The notes: generated from the sequence alone by a model not told the origin. A stretch of DNA of 64,000 nt from Pseudomonas pergaminensis (GCF_024112395.2 NZ_CP078013.2:4588001-4652000), one strand, 5' to 3'. Shown: positions 9,134-18,075, counted from the stretch's first letter. Program-made: numbers and translations.

Positions 9134-9804
9134 CGGTCGTCTCCCGGTACGGCGTAGCCGGGTGCGACCTGTGGGTTGATGGCGCGGTCGATGTAGGCCT
9201 GCAATTGCCCGCGATAGGCCTGCCAAAGGTGGTCGAGGGCGCCGATGGGGTCTTCATCCGCCCAGTCCACGCGCAGGTTGACGATGGGCCACAACAGGTC
9301 ATCGACAATAACCAGCGCCGCCGAATGCACCGGCCCGGCTTCACCACCGCCTGCCACGCCGGCGTGCATCGCGGCGAGCAAGCGATCGGCCAGGTGCCCA
9401 GAGGTCGTTTCGAACGCCGTCACCATGGCCTCGATCACGCCGGGGTTGGCCAACATGTTCCCCGCCGCCACGCATTGCTCGCCACTCACCGCATGGTGGA
9501 TGCCCAGAGTCTGCGCGCCGCTGAAATGCGCCGTGCGGCCTGCGTTATCAATCACCGTCACCTGGCGGTATTCACTGTGATCCTGCCCAGCCAAGGCGGC
9601 AAGCGCCTCACTCGGCGCCATCCCTTGCTCCAGCAAGTCGAGCACCTGCGGCCCCAGGCTCGGCAAGGTGATGTTCTGCGACGCCACCGCGCCCACGCCG
9701 GGCCGCAGCCACGGGCAACGCGCGCCCACCGCAATGCTTGATGAGCTGATGGCGATACCCAACTGGCCCGTCTCGGCGCAGCGGGCGACAACGGAAAAAG
9801 TCAT
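9130..9804 (-). CDS. DUF1028 family protein (Ntn-hydrolase-like)
   Basis: A 224-aa member of DUF1028, recognised by the start MTFSVVARCAETGQLGIAISSSS, by PWLRPGVGAVASQ and by AAGNMLANPGV. The family has an N-terminal-nucleophile hydrolase-like fold and recurs in amino-acid or opine-type catabolic operons with M20 peptidases and RidA proteins, both present here. No activity can be read from the sequence. It overlaps the ArgE-like gene by 4 bp and follows the aldolase gene by 9 bp. Confidence 0.85.
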   Translation of the reverse strand: MTFSVVARCAETGQLGIAISSSSIAVGARCPWLRPGVGAVASQNITLPSLGPQVLDLLEQGMAPSEALAALAGQDHSEYRQVTVIDNAGRTAHFSGAQTLGIHHAVSGEQCVAAGNMLANPGVIEAMVTAFETTSGHLADRLLAAMHAGVAGGGEAGPVHSAALVIVDDLLWPIVNLRVDWADEDPIGALDHLWQAYRGQLQAYIDRAINPQVAPGYAVPGDDR

Positions 9805-9813
9805 GGGGTTTCC

Positions 9814-10545
9814 TCAGTCGAGCACGGAAGGGTCAGCGTCGATCATCAACTGCTTCATTTCTTCAAAGTGCTGGCGCGAGAAGTCCGCGATACCTTCCCA
9901 GCCCCGTGCAGTCTTCTCCGCCACTTCATTGGACAACACCCGCAACGGCTGCCCGGTGGACCAGGCGGTCACGAGGATCTGGCAGGCGCGTTCCAGGGTC
10001 CAGATATCGTCAAACGCCTCACCGATAGACCCCGCCGTCACCATCACGCCGTGGTTGCCCATCAGCAGGCGGCTCTTGCCGTCGAGCAGACCGGCCAGGC
10101 GCGCGCCTTCGGCCTCGGTGTCGGCCATGCCGCCGTACAGTTCGTCCACGGCCACGCGGTTGAAATAGCGCGCGGTGTTCTGGTCGATCGGCGGGATGTG
10201 CGGCGTGGCCAGGCACGCCACCGCCGTGGTGTAGACCGGGTGCAAGTGCAGCACCGCACGGGTGTGCGGCAGCAGCCGGTGGATCTGCCCGTGGATCGAC
10301 CAGGCGGTGGCGTCCACGTTGGGGTTTTCGGCGCAAGCGGTGTCGTCCACGTTCAGCAGCAACAGGTCACTGGCGCGGATACGGCAGAAGTGCTTCCACT
10401 TCGGGTTGAGCAAAAACTGTTTGCCATCGGCCGATACGGCGGCGCTGAAGTGGTTGGCTACCGCTTCGTGCATGCCCAAGTGCGCGATAATGCGAAAGGT
10501 CGCTGCCAGGTCGATGCGCGTCTTTTCTTCGTGGGATAACGCCAT
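9814..10545 (-). CDS. Class II aldolase/adducin family protein
   Basis: A 243-aa protein with the fuculose-1-phosphate aldolase fold. The zinc-binding motif VLHLHPVYT near residue 97 and the later His in LLMGNHGVMVTAG are present, so a metal-dependent retro-aldol or decarboxylation step is possible. The C-terminus (FDDIWTLERACQI) is typical of the short adducin-like branch. It sits mid-operon between the binding protein and DUF1028. The substrate is unknown. Confidence 0.85.
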   Translation of the reverse strand: MALSHEEKTRIDLAATFRIIAHLGMHEAVANHFSAAVSADGKQFLLNPKWKHFCRIRASDLLLLNVDDTACAENPNVDATAWSIHGQIHRLLPHTRAVLHLHPVYTTAVACLATPHIPPIDQNTARYFNRVAVDELYGGMADTEAEGARLAGLLDGKSRLLMGNHGVMVTAGSIGEAFDDIWTLERACQILVTAWSTGQPLRVLSNEVAEKTARGWEGIADFSRQHFEEMKQLMIDADPSVLD

Positions 10546-10599
10546 GAATCGGTCTCCGCAGGGCGCGGCCGCACGCGAATGCGGCGCGCGCTTGTAGGT

Positions 10600-11430
10600 T
10601 TACTTCGGCATCAGTGCGGCGATGTCCGCATCGGTAGGCGCTTCGAAGTTGTACTTCTTGAGCAAGGCGGCGTACTCAGGCGTGGCGCGGTATTTTTCCA
10701 GGCCGTCGAGCAAGGCCTTCTTCACTGTGTCATTGCCCTTCTTCACGCCGAAGCCATTGAGAACCGGGTAGATCAGGGTGTCGGACGAGATCACCACGCG
10801 GTTGCCGAGCTTGTCGATCACGCCACGGGCGACGGCGGCGTCGGTGATCTGCGCTTCAACGGCGTGGGCCAGCAGGGCCTGGGTGGTTTGCGGGTCGGTG
10901 CTGTATTCGCTGATCTGGATCGGCTTCAAGCCCTTGGCCACGCAGTACTCCGCCGACAGCTTGTTCATCTGCGCCAGCCACGAGGTGGCGCCCATGGAGC
11001 CGATCTTGTGACCGCAGAACTCTTCCGGGGTCTTGGGTTGGAAGGTGCTGTCCTTGAGGGTCAGGATCGACTCGCCGCTTTTCAGGTAGGGGATCATGTC
11101 GATGACCTTGACCCGCTCGGCGGTGATGTACATCGACGAGTTGGTCACATCGAAACGCCCGGCCTGCAAGCCGGTGATCAGGTTGGGGAAGCGTGTGTCG
11201 AGGGTCTCGACCTTGCGGCCCATGACCTTGCCCAGGCCGTCCATGAACTCGATGTCAAAGCCTGCCGGCTTGTTGTTATCCATGTACTCATAGGGGAAGA
11301 ACGTCACATCGGAACCGGCGATGATCTTGCCGTCCTGCTGGAACGCCGAAGCCGCCAACGAAGTCATCGCAACCGCTGCGCCCAACAGGCACACGGCAAG
11401 GGGACGAACACTTTTACGAAACGCTGTCAT
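10600..11430 (-). CDS. ABC transporter substrate-binding protein, polar amino acid type
   Basis: A 276-aa solute-binding protein (SBP_bac_3). The ATG at 11430 is preferred because it starts directly with MTAFRKSVRPLAVCLLGAAV, a good signal peptide cleaved near ASAF. The family motif YEYMDNNKPAGFDIEFMDGLG follows. It travels with the permease-ATPase fusion two genes upstream, making a complete uptake system for an amino-acid-like compound. Confidence 0.88.
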   Translation of the reverse strand: MTAFRKSVRPLAVCLLGAAVAMTSLAASAFQQDGKIIAGSDVTFFPYEYMDNNKPAGFDIEFMDGLGKVMGRKVETLDTRFPNLITGLQAGRFDVTNSSMYITAERVKVIDMIPYLKSGESILTLKDSTFQPKTPEEFCGHKIGSMGATSWLAQMNKLSAEYCVAKGLKPIQISEYSTDPQTTQALLAHAVEAQITDAAVARGVIDKLGNRVVISSDTLIYPVLNGFGVKKGNDTVKKALLDGLEKYRATPEYAALLKKYNFEAPTDADIAALMPK

Positions 11431-11472
11431 GGTGATTACCTGCAAGGTTTTAGTAGGTAGCAAGGAATGTGG

Positions 11473-12345
11473 CTAGGCAGTGGCTGAATCTTGTCCCGCC
11501 TGTTGCACGAAGAATGAGGCTCCACGGGGTTTCTGCGGCAAGCGCATGTGGTTGTCGGTGGAGCGCACCAAGCCGCTTTCTTCACCGGCCACCAGCAGGC
11601 CGGCATGTGTGCTGGGCAACGGGTTTTCGCCGAATGGCAGCGCGTCTTCAGCGGCATATACGCTGATGAAAAGGGTGCGCGGCAGTTCGGTCTCGTTGGG
11701 GCTGGAAGCATGCAGAAGACGGGTGTGCATGAAGCACACGGAGCCGGCCGGGCCATAGCAGGCCACCGGTTGCTGGCAGTGTTCCTCGACGACCGCATCG
11801 TCCACCGAGCCGGTGAAGCGCTGGTGTTGCCAGTGCGACCACAGCGGGCCTTTGTGGCTACCGGGAATCACGTTCAACGGGCCGTTTTCCGGGGTCACTT
11901 CACTGACCATCAACAAGGCGGTGACGATGTCATCGTTGCTGTGGGGCGTGAACAGGAAGTCCTGGTGCCACTTCACCTGGGTGGCGGTGTGGGGCAGTTT
12001 GGAGTTGATTTTGCTGTGGTGAAAACGCGTGCCCTGGGCGCCGATCAGCTGCGCGGAAATCGCCGCCATCCGCGAGTGCAACGCCACACGTTCATACGCT
12101 GGGGAAATCTCCGTGGGCGAGCTGACCCGGCGCAGCGACGGGTGATCGGCGCGGTGGTCGCCCTCCAGGTCAAAGCGCTCACGGCCATCGACGGTGGCGC
12201 CCCAACCCCGGTCATGACTGCGGCTTTCTTCAACCCACTGGTCGAAGTCATGCTGCAGCGCGGCCACTTCCTCCACCGACAACACGCCTTCTACTACCAG
12301 GAATCCGTCGCGCTGGAATTGTTCGATTTGCGATTGCTCGATCAT
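11473..12345 (-). CDS. Phytanoyl-CoA dioxygenase (PhyH) family, Fe(II)/2-oxoglutarate oxygenase
   Basis: A 290-aa oxygenase. The iron ligands are His127 and Asp129 (WHQDF) and His212 (LLHAS), with Arg223 suited to bind 2-oxoglutarate. Bacterial family members hydroxylate small substrates such as ectoine or phosphonates. The ectoine hydroxylase signature is not evident. It lies between the transporter genes, so it probably acts on the imported compound first. Confidence 0.85.
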   Translation of the reverse strand: MIEQSQIEQFQRDGFLVVEGVLSVEEVAALQHDFDQWVEESRSHDRGWGATVDGRERFDLEGDHRADHPSLRRVSSPTEISPAYERVALHSRMAAISAQLIGAQGTRFHHSKINSKLPHTATQVKWHQDFLFTPHSNDDIVTALLMVSEVTPENGPLNVIPGSHKGPLWSHWQHQRFTGSVDDAVVEEHCQQPVACYGPAGSVCFMHTRLLHASSPNETELPRTLFISVYAAEDALPFGENPLPSTHAGLLVAGEESGLVRSTDNHMRLPQKPRGASFFVQQAGQDSATA

Positions 12346-12372
12346 TTTAGTGTTTCCTGAACGTTAAAGAGA

Positions 12373-13890
12373 TCACGCCAGCGAGACGTCCTTGAGGAAC
12401 GCCTCCACGCGTGGGTTGTGGCCGCTGCGCAGGGCGCCCGGCGTGTCGTCGCAGACCACGCGGCCCTTCTCCATGAACACGATGCGGTCGGACACTTTGA
12501 AGGCGAAGTTCATCTCGTGGGTGACGATCACCATGGTGATGCCCTCCTCCGCCAGGGCTTCGATCACCTGCAGCACTTCGTTGACTTTCTCCGGGTCGAG
12601 GGCCGAGGTGGGCTCGTCGAACAGCATGATCTGCGGGCGCATCATCAGCGCGCGGGCGATGGCCACGCGTTGTTGTTGCCCGCCGGACAGCTGGTGCGGG
12701 TATTTCCAGGCATGGTCGAGCATGCCGACCTTGTGCAGCAGTGCGTAGGCCTGTTGCTTGAGCTCGGACGTCGCGCCCAGCCGATGGTATTTCGGCGCCA
12801 TCAGCAGGTTGTCGAGCACGCTCAAATGCGGGAACAGGTTGAAGCTCTGGAACACCATGCCGATGTTCAGCCGATGCTCGGCGTGTTCGATGTACTGGGG
12901 CTTCTGCGCGCCGACCTTGTTCAGGTGAATGAACGGCTGGCCGTTGATCCTGATCTCGCCGTTGTCCAGTTGCTCCAGGCCATTGAGCAGGCGGATCAGC
13001 GTGGTCTTGCCGGAGCCCGACGGGCCGATCACCGACACCACTTCACCGGGCTGGATCTGCAGGTTGACCGAGCCGAGCACCTCGATATCGTTGTAGGCCT
13101 TGTGCAGCCGTGCGGCTTGCAACGCGGGTTCGCCGTTGCTGGCCGGGCGCGCCAAGGCGATGCGCTGTTGGGTGGCCAGGGCCAGCACCGCTGCATCGGG
13201 AACACGGGAGACGTTGCGCTGGTTGACGTCGAGGAAGCGCTCTAGGCGCTTGAGCAGGAAGTCGAACACCGTGACGATAAACACGTAGAAGAACGCCACC
13301 GCCGCCATGGTCTCGATCACCAGGAAGTTCTGTGAATACAGGCGTTGGCCGACCATCAGGATCTCGGTCAGGGAGATCACCGACACCAGCGAGGTGAGCT
13401 TGACGATGGAGATGTATTCGTTGGCCAGCGACGGCAAGGCCACTCTTAGCGCCTGGGGAATCACCACGCGCCATTGCGTGCCGAAAAACTTCAGGCCCAG
13501 CGCCCGCGCCGCCTCGCCCTGGCCTTTGGGAATCGAGAGCAGGCCACCGCGATGGATCTCGGCCACATAGGCGGTTTCGCAGATCACCAGCGCCAGCAAG
13601 CCCGACCAGAACGGGTCAGCCAGCACCGCCGAGGTGCCGGGCAGCGCCTGGGGCAGGTTGTAGATAAAGATCAGCAGCACCAACAGCGGCAGGCTACGGA
13701 ACAGCCAGATGTAGCCACGGGCCGGCACGCTGAGCAGGCCATGCCTGGATTGCTTGGCCAGTGCCAGCAGAAAGCCCAGGCCAATGCTCAAGACCCAGGT
13801 CAGGGTGCTGAGCTTGATCACCGTCCACGTCGCGCGCCAGAACTCGGCATCGCCCAGCAAACCAAACATGTAATTCCAGTCGAATGTCAT
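12373..13890 (-). CDS. Amino-acid ABC transporter, permease-ATPase fusion
   Basis: One 505-aa chain carries both transporter halves. Residues 1-220 form a HisM/GlnP-type permease (several helices, EAA loop GEAARALGL at 125-133). A linker follows, then an ATPase with Walker A GPSGSGKTT at 289-297, signature LSGGQQQRVAIARAL and Walker B IMLFDEPTSALDP. Such fusions exist but are uncommon. It is the first gene of the operon 13890-7985, with spacings of 27, 42, 54, 9 and -4 bp. Confidence 0.92.
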   Translation of the reverse strand: MTFDWNYMFGLLGDAEFWRATWTVIKLSTLTWVLSIGLGFLLALAKQSRHGLLSVPARGYIWLFRSLPLLVLLIFIYNLPQALPGTSAVLADPFWSGLLALVICETAYVAEIHRGGLLSIPKGQGEAARALGLKFFGTQWRVVIPQALRVALPSLANEYISIVKLTSLVSVISLTEILMVGQRLYSQNFLVIETMAAVAFFYVFIVTVFDFLLKRLERFLDVNQRNVSRVPDAAVLALATQQRIALARPASNGEPALQAARLHKAYNDIEVLGSVNLQIQPGEVVSVIGPSGSGKTTLIRLLNGLEQLDNGEIRINGQPFIHLNKVGAQKPQYIEHAEHRLNIGMVFQSFNLFPHLSVLDNLLMAPKYHRLGATSELKQQAYALLHKVGMLDHAWKYPHQLSGGQQQRVAIARALMMRPQIMLFDEPTSALDPEKVNEVLQVIEALAEEGITMVIVTHEMNFAFKVSDRIVFMEKGRVVCDDTPGALRSGHNPRVEAFLKDVSLA

Positions 13891-14020
13891 CGTCGCTGTG
13901 CCCTGAGAAGTTGATCTACATCGATGGGTTCAGAGTCGTGGGGGGAGGCGGTTGGGGTCAATTCGTAAAAGCCGGGGCACTGGGTAGGCAGAACCTATGC
14001 AGCCTGAGAGCAACCAAAAT

Positions 14021-14050
14021 CCAATGTGGGGGGGCCCCTCCCACCTTTGG
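14021..14050. repeat. REP-like inverted repeat
   Basis: CCAATGTGGGGGG pairs with CCCTCCCACCTTTGG around a GGCCCC centre. It lies between the operon and the upstream LysR gene and could act as a terminator for the latter. Confidence 0.5.
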
Positions 14051-14103
14051 TGCAGGCTTGAGTTGGCCGTATCGCGCACGCCACTTACTGGTGCAATCTC
14101 AGC

Positions 14104-15072
14104 TCACACCGCCATCGCCCGCACCGCATGCGGGTCAAAAAAGCTCGGCGGCGCCATGCCGGGGATGTACTGGTCGGACACAAACATGCGGCAGCGCTCG
14201 GCAAACGCCGACACCACCCGCGACAACTGGGTATTGCTGGCGGTGGCGTAGCCCAGGCGCATCGGCCGGTGAGCGCCCGCCAGGCGCAGGCGAATCACGC
14301 GTTTGCCGTCCTGGGACATGTTCGATTTTGGGCGCGCATTCGCGAAGGAATAGCCGATCCCATTGCCGACCATGGCGCGCACCGTTTCGAGGTTGGTGGA
14401 ACGCATGATGATGTTCGGCGTGGTGCCGGCCTGGATGAACAGGCTGAGGAAATAGTCGCGGCTCCAGGGCGTGTCGAGCAGCACCACCGGGTAAGCCTCA
14501 AGGTCTTGCATGCTCACTGCCGGCAAGCTCGCCAGTGGGTGGTATTCGCCCACCATCACATAAGGCGGCAACTGCGCCAGGGGTTGGAAGTCGATGTCCG
14601 GGCTGGTCACCAGGTCGTAGGTCAGGGCGATATCAAGCTCGCCGCTGCGCAGTTTTTCCAGCAGTTCCTCGTGGTTGCCCTCGGCTTGCGTCAGGCGCAC
14701 GCCGGGAAACGCGCGGCCGAAACCAAACACCAATTCAGGCGTGATCATCGGCGCCAGCGACTCCAGGCAGCCCACCCGCAACGGCCCGCGCATGGTGTTC
14801 AACGACTCCGAAGCGATGGTGTAAAGGTTGGTCATCTGCTCCAGGATCAGCTTGGCTTCCTGCATCACCAGGCGCCCCACCGCCGTGAGGGAAATGCCCT
14901 GGGCGTGGTGGCGGATAAACAGCTGGATGCCCAGCTCGGCCTCCATATGGGTGATCGCCGCCGAGATCGAAGGCGACGACACGTGGATGCGTTCAGCGGC
15001 AGCACTGATGCTGCCCGCCTCTCCCGACGCAACGAAATACTCCAGTTGACGCTGAGTAATACGACTGAGCAT
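14104..15072 (-). CDS. LysR-family transcriptional regulator
   Basis: A 322-aa protein with an N-terminal winged helix (TQRQLEYFVASGEAGSISAAAERI) and a periplasmic-binding-like effector domain. It is divergent from the RidA/AroQ-like/monooxygenase operon and upstream, on the same strand, of the ABC/dioxygenase/aldolase operon. It could control both. The effector is unknown. Confidence 0.88.
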   Translation of the reverse strand: MLSRITQRQLEYFVASGEAGSISAAAERIHVSSPSISAAITHMEAELGIQLFIRHHAQGISLTAVGRLVMQEAKLILEQMTNLYTIASESLNTMRGPLRVGCLESLAPMITPELVFGFGRAFPGVRLTQAEGNHEELLEKLRSGELDIALTYDLVTSPDIDFQPLAQLPPYVMVGEYHPLASLPAVSMQDLEAYPVVLLDTPWSRDYFLSLFIQAGTTPNIIMRSTNLETVRAMVGNGIGYSFANARPKSNMSQDGKRVIRLRLAGAHRPMRLGYATASNTQLSRVVSAFAERCRMFVSDQYIPGMAPPSFFDPHAVRAMAV

Positions 15073-15254
15073 GACGCCTGCCCCTCAACAATGACTGTAC
15101 CGGTGGTGTTGCAGGGTTCGTGCCGGGTCAGGCGCAAACCGATGACCTGCACGGGCTTCGGTTTTTCCTAAGCACTACCCCGCGCAAATGCTGGTTTCGC
15201 CGCAGCCGGGGCGGTGTGAAGCTGGATCTATCCCGCTTCCCACGAGTTGCAGTT

Positions 15255-15677
15255 ATGCCGACCCACACCCGCATCCGCATGTTCAATACCCAACAGACCT
15301 ACCCCAACCAGGCGCTGGACAACGACCTGTGCCAGGCCGTGCGCGCCGGCAACACCATTTACGTGCGCGGCCAGATCGGCACCGATTTCGACGGCAACCT
15401 AGTCGGCCTCGGCGACCCGCGCGCCCAGGCCGAGCAGGCGATGAAGAACGTCAAGCAACTGCTGGAAGAAGCAGGTTCGGACCTGTCGCACATCGTGAAG
15501 ACCACCACCTATCTGATCGACCCGCGCTACCGCGAGCCGGTGTACCAGGAGGTGGGCAAGTGGCTCAAAGGTGTGTTCCCGATTTCCACTGGGTTGGTGA
15601 TCTCCGGGCTGGGCCAGCCGGAGTGGTTGATGGAGATCGATGTGATCGCCGTGGTGCCGGACGATTGGGCCGTATGA
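15255..15677 (+). CDS. RidA/YjgF family protein
   Basis: A 140-aa Rid-family protein (GNTIYVRGQIGTDFDGNLVGLGDPRAQAEQAMKNV, then a C-terminal EIDVIAVV). Family members hydrolyse reactive enamine/imine intermediates; many in catabolic clusters act as specific imine deaminases. ATG 15255 is chosen, with ATG 15279 (MFNTQQTYPN) as an alternative. The frame is also open further upstream but has no recognisable ribosome site. It heads a three-gene operon. Confidence 0.85.
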   Translation: MPTHTRIRMFNTQQTYPNQALDNDLCQAVRAGNTIYVRGQIGTDFDGNLVGLGDPRAQAEQAMKNVKQLLEEAGSDLSHIVKTTTYLIDPRYREPVYQEVGKWLKGVFPISTGLVISGLGQPEWLMEIDVIAVVPDDWAV

Positions 15678-15702
15678 AAGCGCTGATTGCCTGGAGTGCC
15701 CT

Positions 15703-16149
15703 ATGACTCATCGTGTGTTTTTCCTCAACGGGCCTAACGCCAACCTGTATGGGCTGGATGAAAACGGCACCTATGGCAGCGAAAGCTTCGCCAGCATCGA
15801 CGCCCGCTGCCAACGCCACGCCGCCGCCCTGGGCCTGACGCTGGACTTTCGCCAGAGCAACCATGAAGGCGTGCTGGTGGACTGGATTCAGGAAGCACGC
15901 CTGCACGCCGACGCCCTCGTGATCAACGCCGCCGGGCTCAGCTACAGCTCGGTGCCGATCCTCGATGCGTTGCTGGCGTTCGACGGCCCGATCATCGAAG
16001 CGCACATGAGCAATATCTGGCAGCGCGAAAGCTTCCGGCACCACTCCTATGTGTCCAGGGCCGCCACCGGTGTGATCGCCGGGTTGGGGGCGCTGGGTTA
16101 CCAACTGGCAATCACGGCTGTGGCCGAATTGCTAGGCCAAACCGCCTAA
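15703..16149 (+). CDS. Type II 3-dehydroquinase (AroQ)-like protein with altered lid loop
   Basis: A 148-aa homologue of type II dehydroquinate dehydratase that aligns without gaps to the M. tuberculosis numbering. Asn12, Tyr24, Asn75, Glu99, His101 and Arg112 are all kept. The lid-loop arginine that is essential in the family (Arg19, normally R-E-P) is Asp19 here (GLDENGTYG). The gene lies with RidA and a flavin monooxygenase, not with aromatic biosynthesis. It is probably a repurposed enzyme acting on a dehydroquinate-like compound. That inference needs activity data. Confidence 0.8.
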   Translation: MTHRVFFLNGPNANLYGLDENGTYGSESFASIDARCQRHAAALGLTLDFRQSNHEGVLVDWIQEARLHADALVINAAGLSYSSVPILDALLAFDGPIIEAHMSNIWQRESFRHHSYVSRAATGVIAGLGALGYQLAITAVAELLGQTA

Positions 16150-16169
16150 TGACTGTTCAGGAACCGCCT

Positions 16170-17429
16170 ATGTCCGTCGAAAAAATCAACACCTTGGTCG
16201 TCGGCGCAGGCCAGGCCGGCGTCGCCATGAGCGAGCACCTGTCCTTGATGGGTGTGCCCCACCTCGTGCTGGAACGCCACCGCATTGCCGAACGCTGGCG
16301 CTCGGAACGCTGGGACTCTCTGGTCGCCAACGGGCCGGCGTGGCATGACCGCTTTCCCGGTCTCACCTTCGAAGGCATTTCGCCGGAAGCCTTCCCGCCA
16401 AAAGAGCGCATGGCCGACTACTTCGAGGCCTACGCGGATAAGTTGCAGGCCCCTGTCCGCACGGGCGTGGAAGTCCAGTCGGTGGAACGCCACGCAGGTC
16501 GCCCCGGCTTCAAGGTCACCACCTCCGCGGGCGTGATCGAAGCCGCCAACGTCGTTGCTGCCACCGGCCCGTTCCAGCGCCCGTCAATCCCGAACATCGT
16601 CCCCGCCAGCGCACCGTTGCACCAACTGCATTCCTGCGCCTACAAGAACCCCGGCCAACTCCCCGAAGGCGCCGTATTGGTGGTCGGCGCCGGTGCCTCC
16701 GGCTCGCAGATTGCCGAAGAACTGCAAAAGGCCGGCAAGACCGTGTACCTCTCGGTGGGCGAACACTACCGCCCGCCCCGCGCCTATCGTGGCCGCGACT
16801 ATTGCTGGTGGCTGGGCGCGTTGGGCTTGTGGGATGAAGTCAAGATCCAGCCGAAGAAAAAGCACGTGGCGTTTGCGGTGAGTGGTTACGAAGGCGGCAA
16901 GACGGTGGACTTTCGCCGACTGGCACATCAAGGCATTCAATTGGTGGGCGTTACCCAGGACTGGGCGGAAGGCGTGATGAGGTTTCAACCGGGGTTGGCC
17001 GAGAACGTGGCTGAAGGCGACCGCGCTTACTTTGACGTACTGCGCGATGCGGATGCGTATATCGAGGCCAATGGCTTGCCGTTCCCGCCGGAGCCACAGG
17101 CCTGGGAACTGTTGCCCGATCCAGAGTGCCTGGTGAACCCGATGTTGAGCCTGGACCTGGCTGAAGCGGGCGTGACCACAATCCTTTGGGCCACCGGCTT
17201 CAAGTTCGATTTCAGCTGGTTGAAGGTGGACGCGTTCGACGAGAAAGGCGAGCCGTTCCACAAACGCGGGATCTCGGCACAGAGCGGAATTTACTTCCTG
17301 GGTTTGCCGAACCTGGTCAACCGCGCATCTTCATTTATCTATGGGGTTTGGCACGATGCGAAGTACGTGGCGGACCATATCGTGCTGCAGAACGCGTACA
17401 TGGCGTACGACAAGTCCTCAGACGCTTAG
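16170..17429 (+). CDS. Flavin-containing monooxygenase-like NAD(P)/FAD oxidoreductase
   Basis: A 419-aa CzcO/FMO-type flavoprotein. There are two dinucleotide-binding motifs, VVGAGQAGVAMSEHL at the N-terminus (FAD) and VVGAGASGSQIAEEL near residue 172 (NADPH). The ATG at 16170 follows TCAGGAAC. An in-frame ATG at 16149 overlaps the AroQ-like stop (TAATG) and could be used by translational coupling. It is the last gene of the RidA operon. Likely reactions are N- or Baeyer-Villiger-type oxygenation. The substrate is unknown. Confidence 0.82.
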   Translation: MSVEKINTLVVGAGQAGVAMSEHLSLMGVPHLVLERHRIAERWRSERWDSLVANGPAWHDRFPGLTFEGISPEAFPPKERMADYFEAYADKLQAPVRTGVEVQSVERHAGRPGFKVTTSAGVIEAANVVAATGPFQRPSIPNIVPASAPLHQLHSCAYKNPGQLPEGAVLVVGAGASGSQIAEELQKAGKTVYLSVGEHYRPPRAYRGRDYCWWLGALGLWDEVKIQPKKKHVAFAVSGYEGGKTVDFRRLAHQGIQLVGVTQDWAEGVMRFQPGLAENVAEGDRAYFDVLRDADAYIEANGLPFPPEPQAWELLPDPECLVNPMLSLDLAEAGVTTILWATGFKFDFSWLKVDAFDEKGEPFHKRGISAQSGIYFLGLPNLVNRASSFIYGVWHDAKYVADHIVLQNAYMAYDKSSDA

Positions 17430-17742
17430 GGCAGGTCGACCGCACCTTGCCCCGTTGCCTACAGTTGCGTCAGAATCCGCCGGCTTGTGCGCTTGGGTGA
17501 GCGTCTCTAAGGTGGCTCGGTCGCTGAACACTCAGTGATCGGGTTTAGTAGCCCGAGTGACAACATAAAGTGCATGAGCCTCATCGATCAGATGTTCTTG
17601 TCTGTGCTTGATGGTGGCTGTGCGCAGGGCGCCCTCGGGCGCGCCGGCTTTGTGTGTTTCCCCGGTCTACTAACCTGCGTACAGCCGCCACCCTCTCGTT
17701 TAGTAGCGAAAAGGTGTTGGCCCTAAAACAGGTACAACACAC
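17430..17742. other. Non-coding leader region before the DUF6124 gene
   Basis: No gene was found in this 313-bp stretch. Its 3' half holds the structured element described at 17613-17692. Confidence 0.5.
17613..17692 (+). promoter_or_regulatory. Candidate structured RNA leader of the DUF6124 gene
   Basis: GGTGGC (17613-17618) can pair with GCCACC (17687-17692), closing an 80-nt domain. Inside is a compact hairpin, GCGCC-CTCG-GGCGC (17629-17642). The domain ends about 50 bp before the ATG. From memory, similar sequences precede DUF3077/DUF6124 genes in other Pseudomonas; this was not checked. Confidence 0.4.
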
Positions 17743-18075
17743 ATGTTCAAAGTCACGCCCAATCCTCCAAACGGTCCGGACCTGAAGCTCAATCATGCGG
17801 CGAATCGTGGGATTGACCATTACCTCAACCCCGGTGCCGAAGCACCACCTGCGCCACTCTTCAGCATCGCCAGCGATGCCAGCAACGAAACATTGATCGT
17901 CAACAGCTACGAAACCTTTTCCTCGGTCAGCGCCTTGCTGCTCGACCTGTCGGAGGCGTTGACGGGTAAACAGCGGGATGTGGTGCTGGCCATTCACCAG
18001 TTGAGTGAGTTGGGGGTTTTGTTGGTGGATAAGCTGATGGAGCGCGAAGCTACGCTAGCCGATCCAGGTCTTTGA
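17743..18075 (+). CDS. DUF6124 (DUF3077-like) family protein
   Basis: A 110-aa Pseudomonas-type small protein. The N-terminus is proline-rich and disordered (FKVTPNPPNGP). It is followed by the family core SIASDASNETLIVNSYETFSSVSALLLDLSEAL and a helical end, DVVLAIHQLSELGVLLVDKLME. There is no signal peptide or membrane helix. Several paralogues per genome are usual, and the function is unknown. Confidence 0.8.
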   Translation: MFKVTPNPPNGPDLKLNHAANRGIDHYLNPGAEAPPAPLFSIASDASNETLIVNSYETFSSVSALLLDLSEALTGKQRDVVLAIHQLSELGVLLVDKLMEREATLADPGL

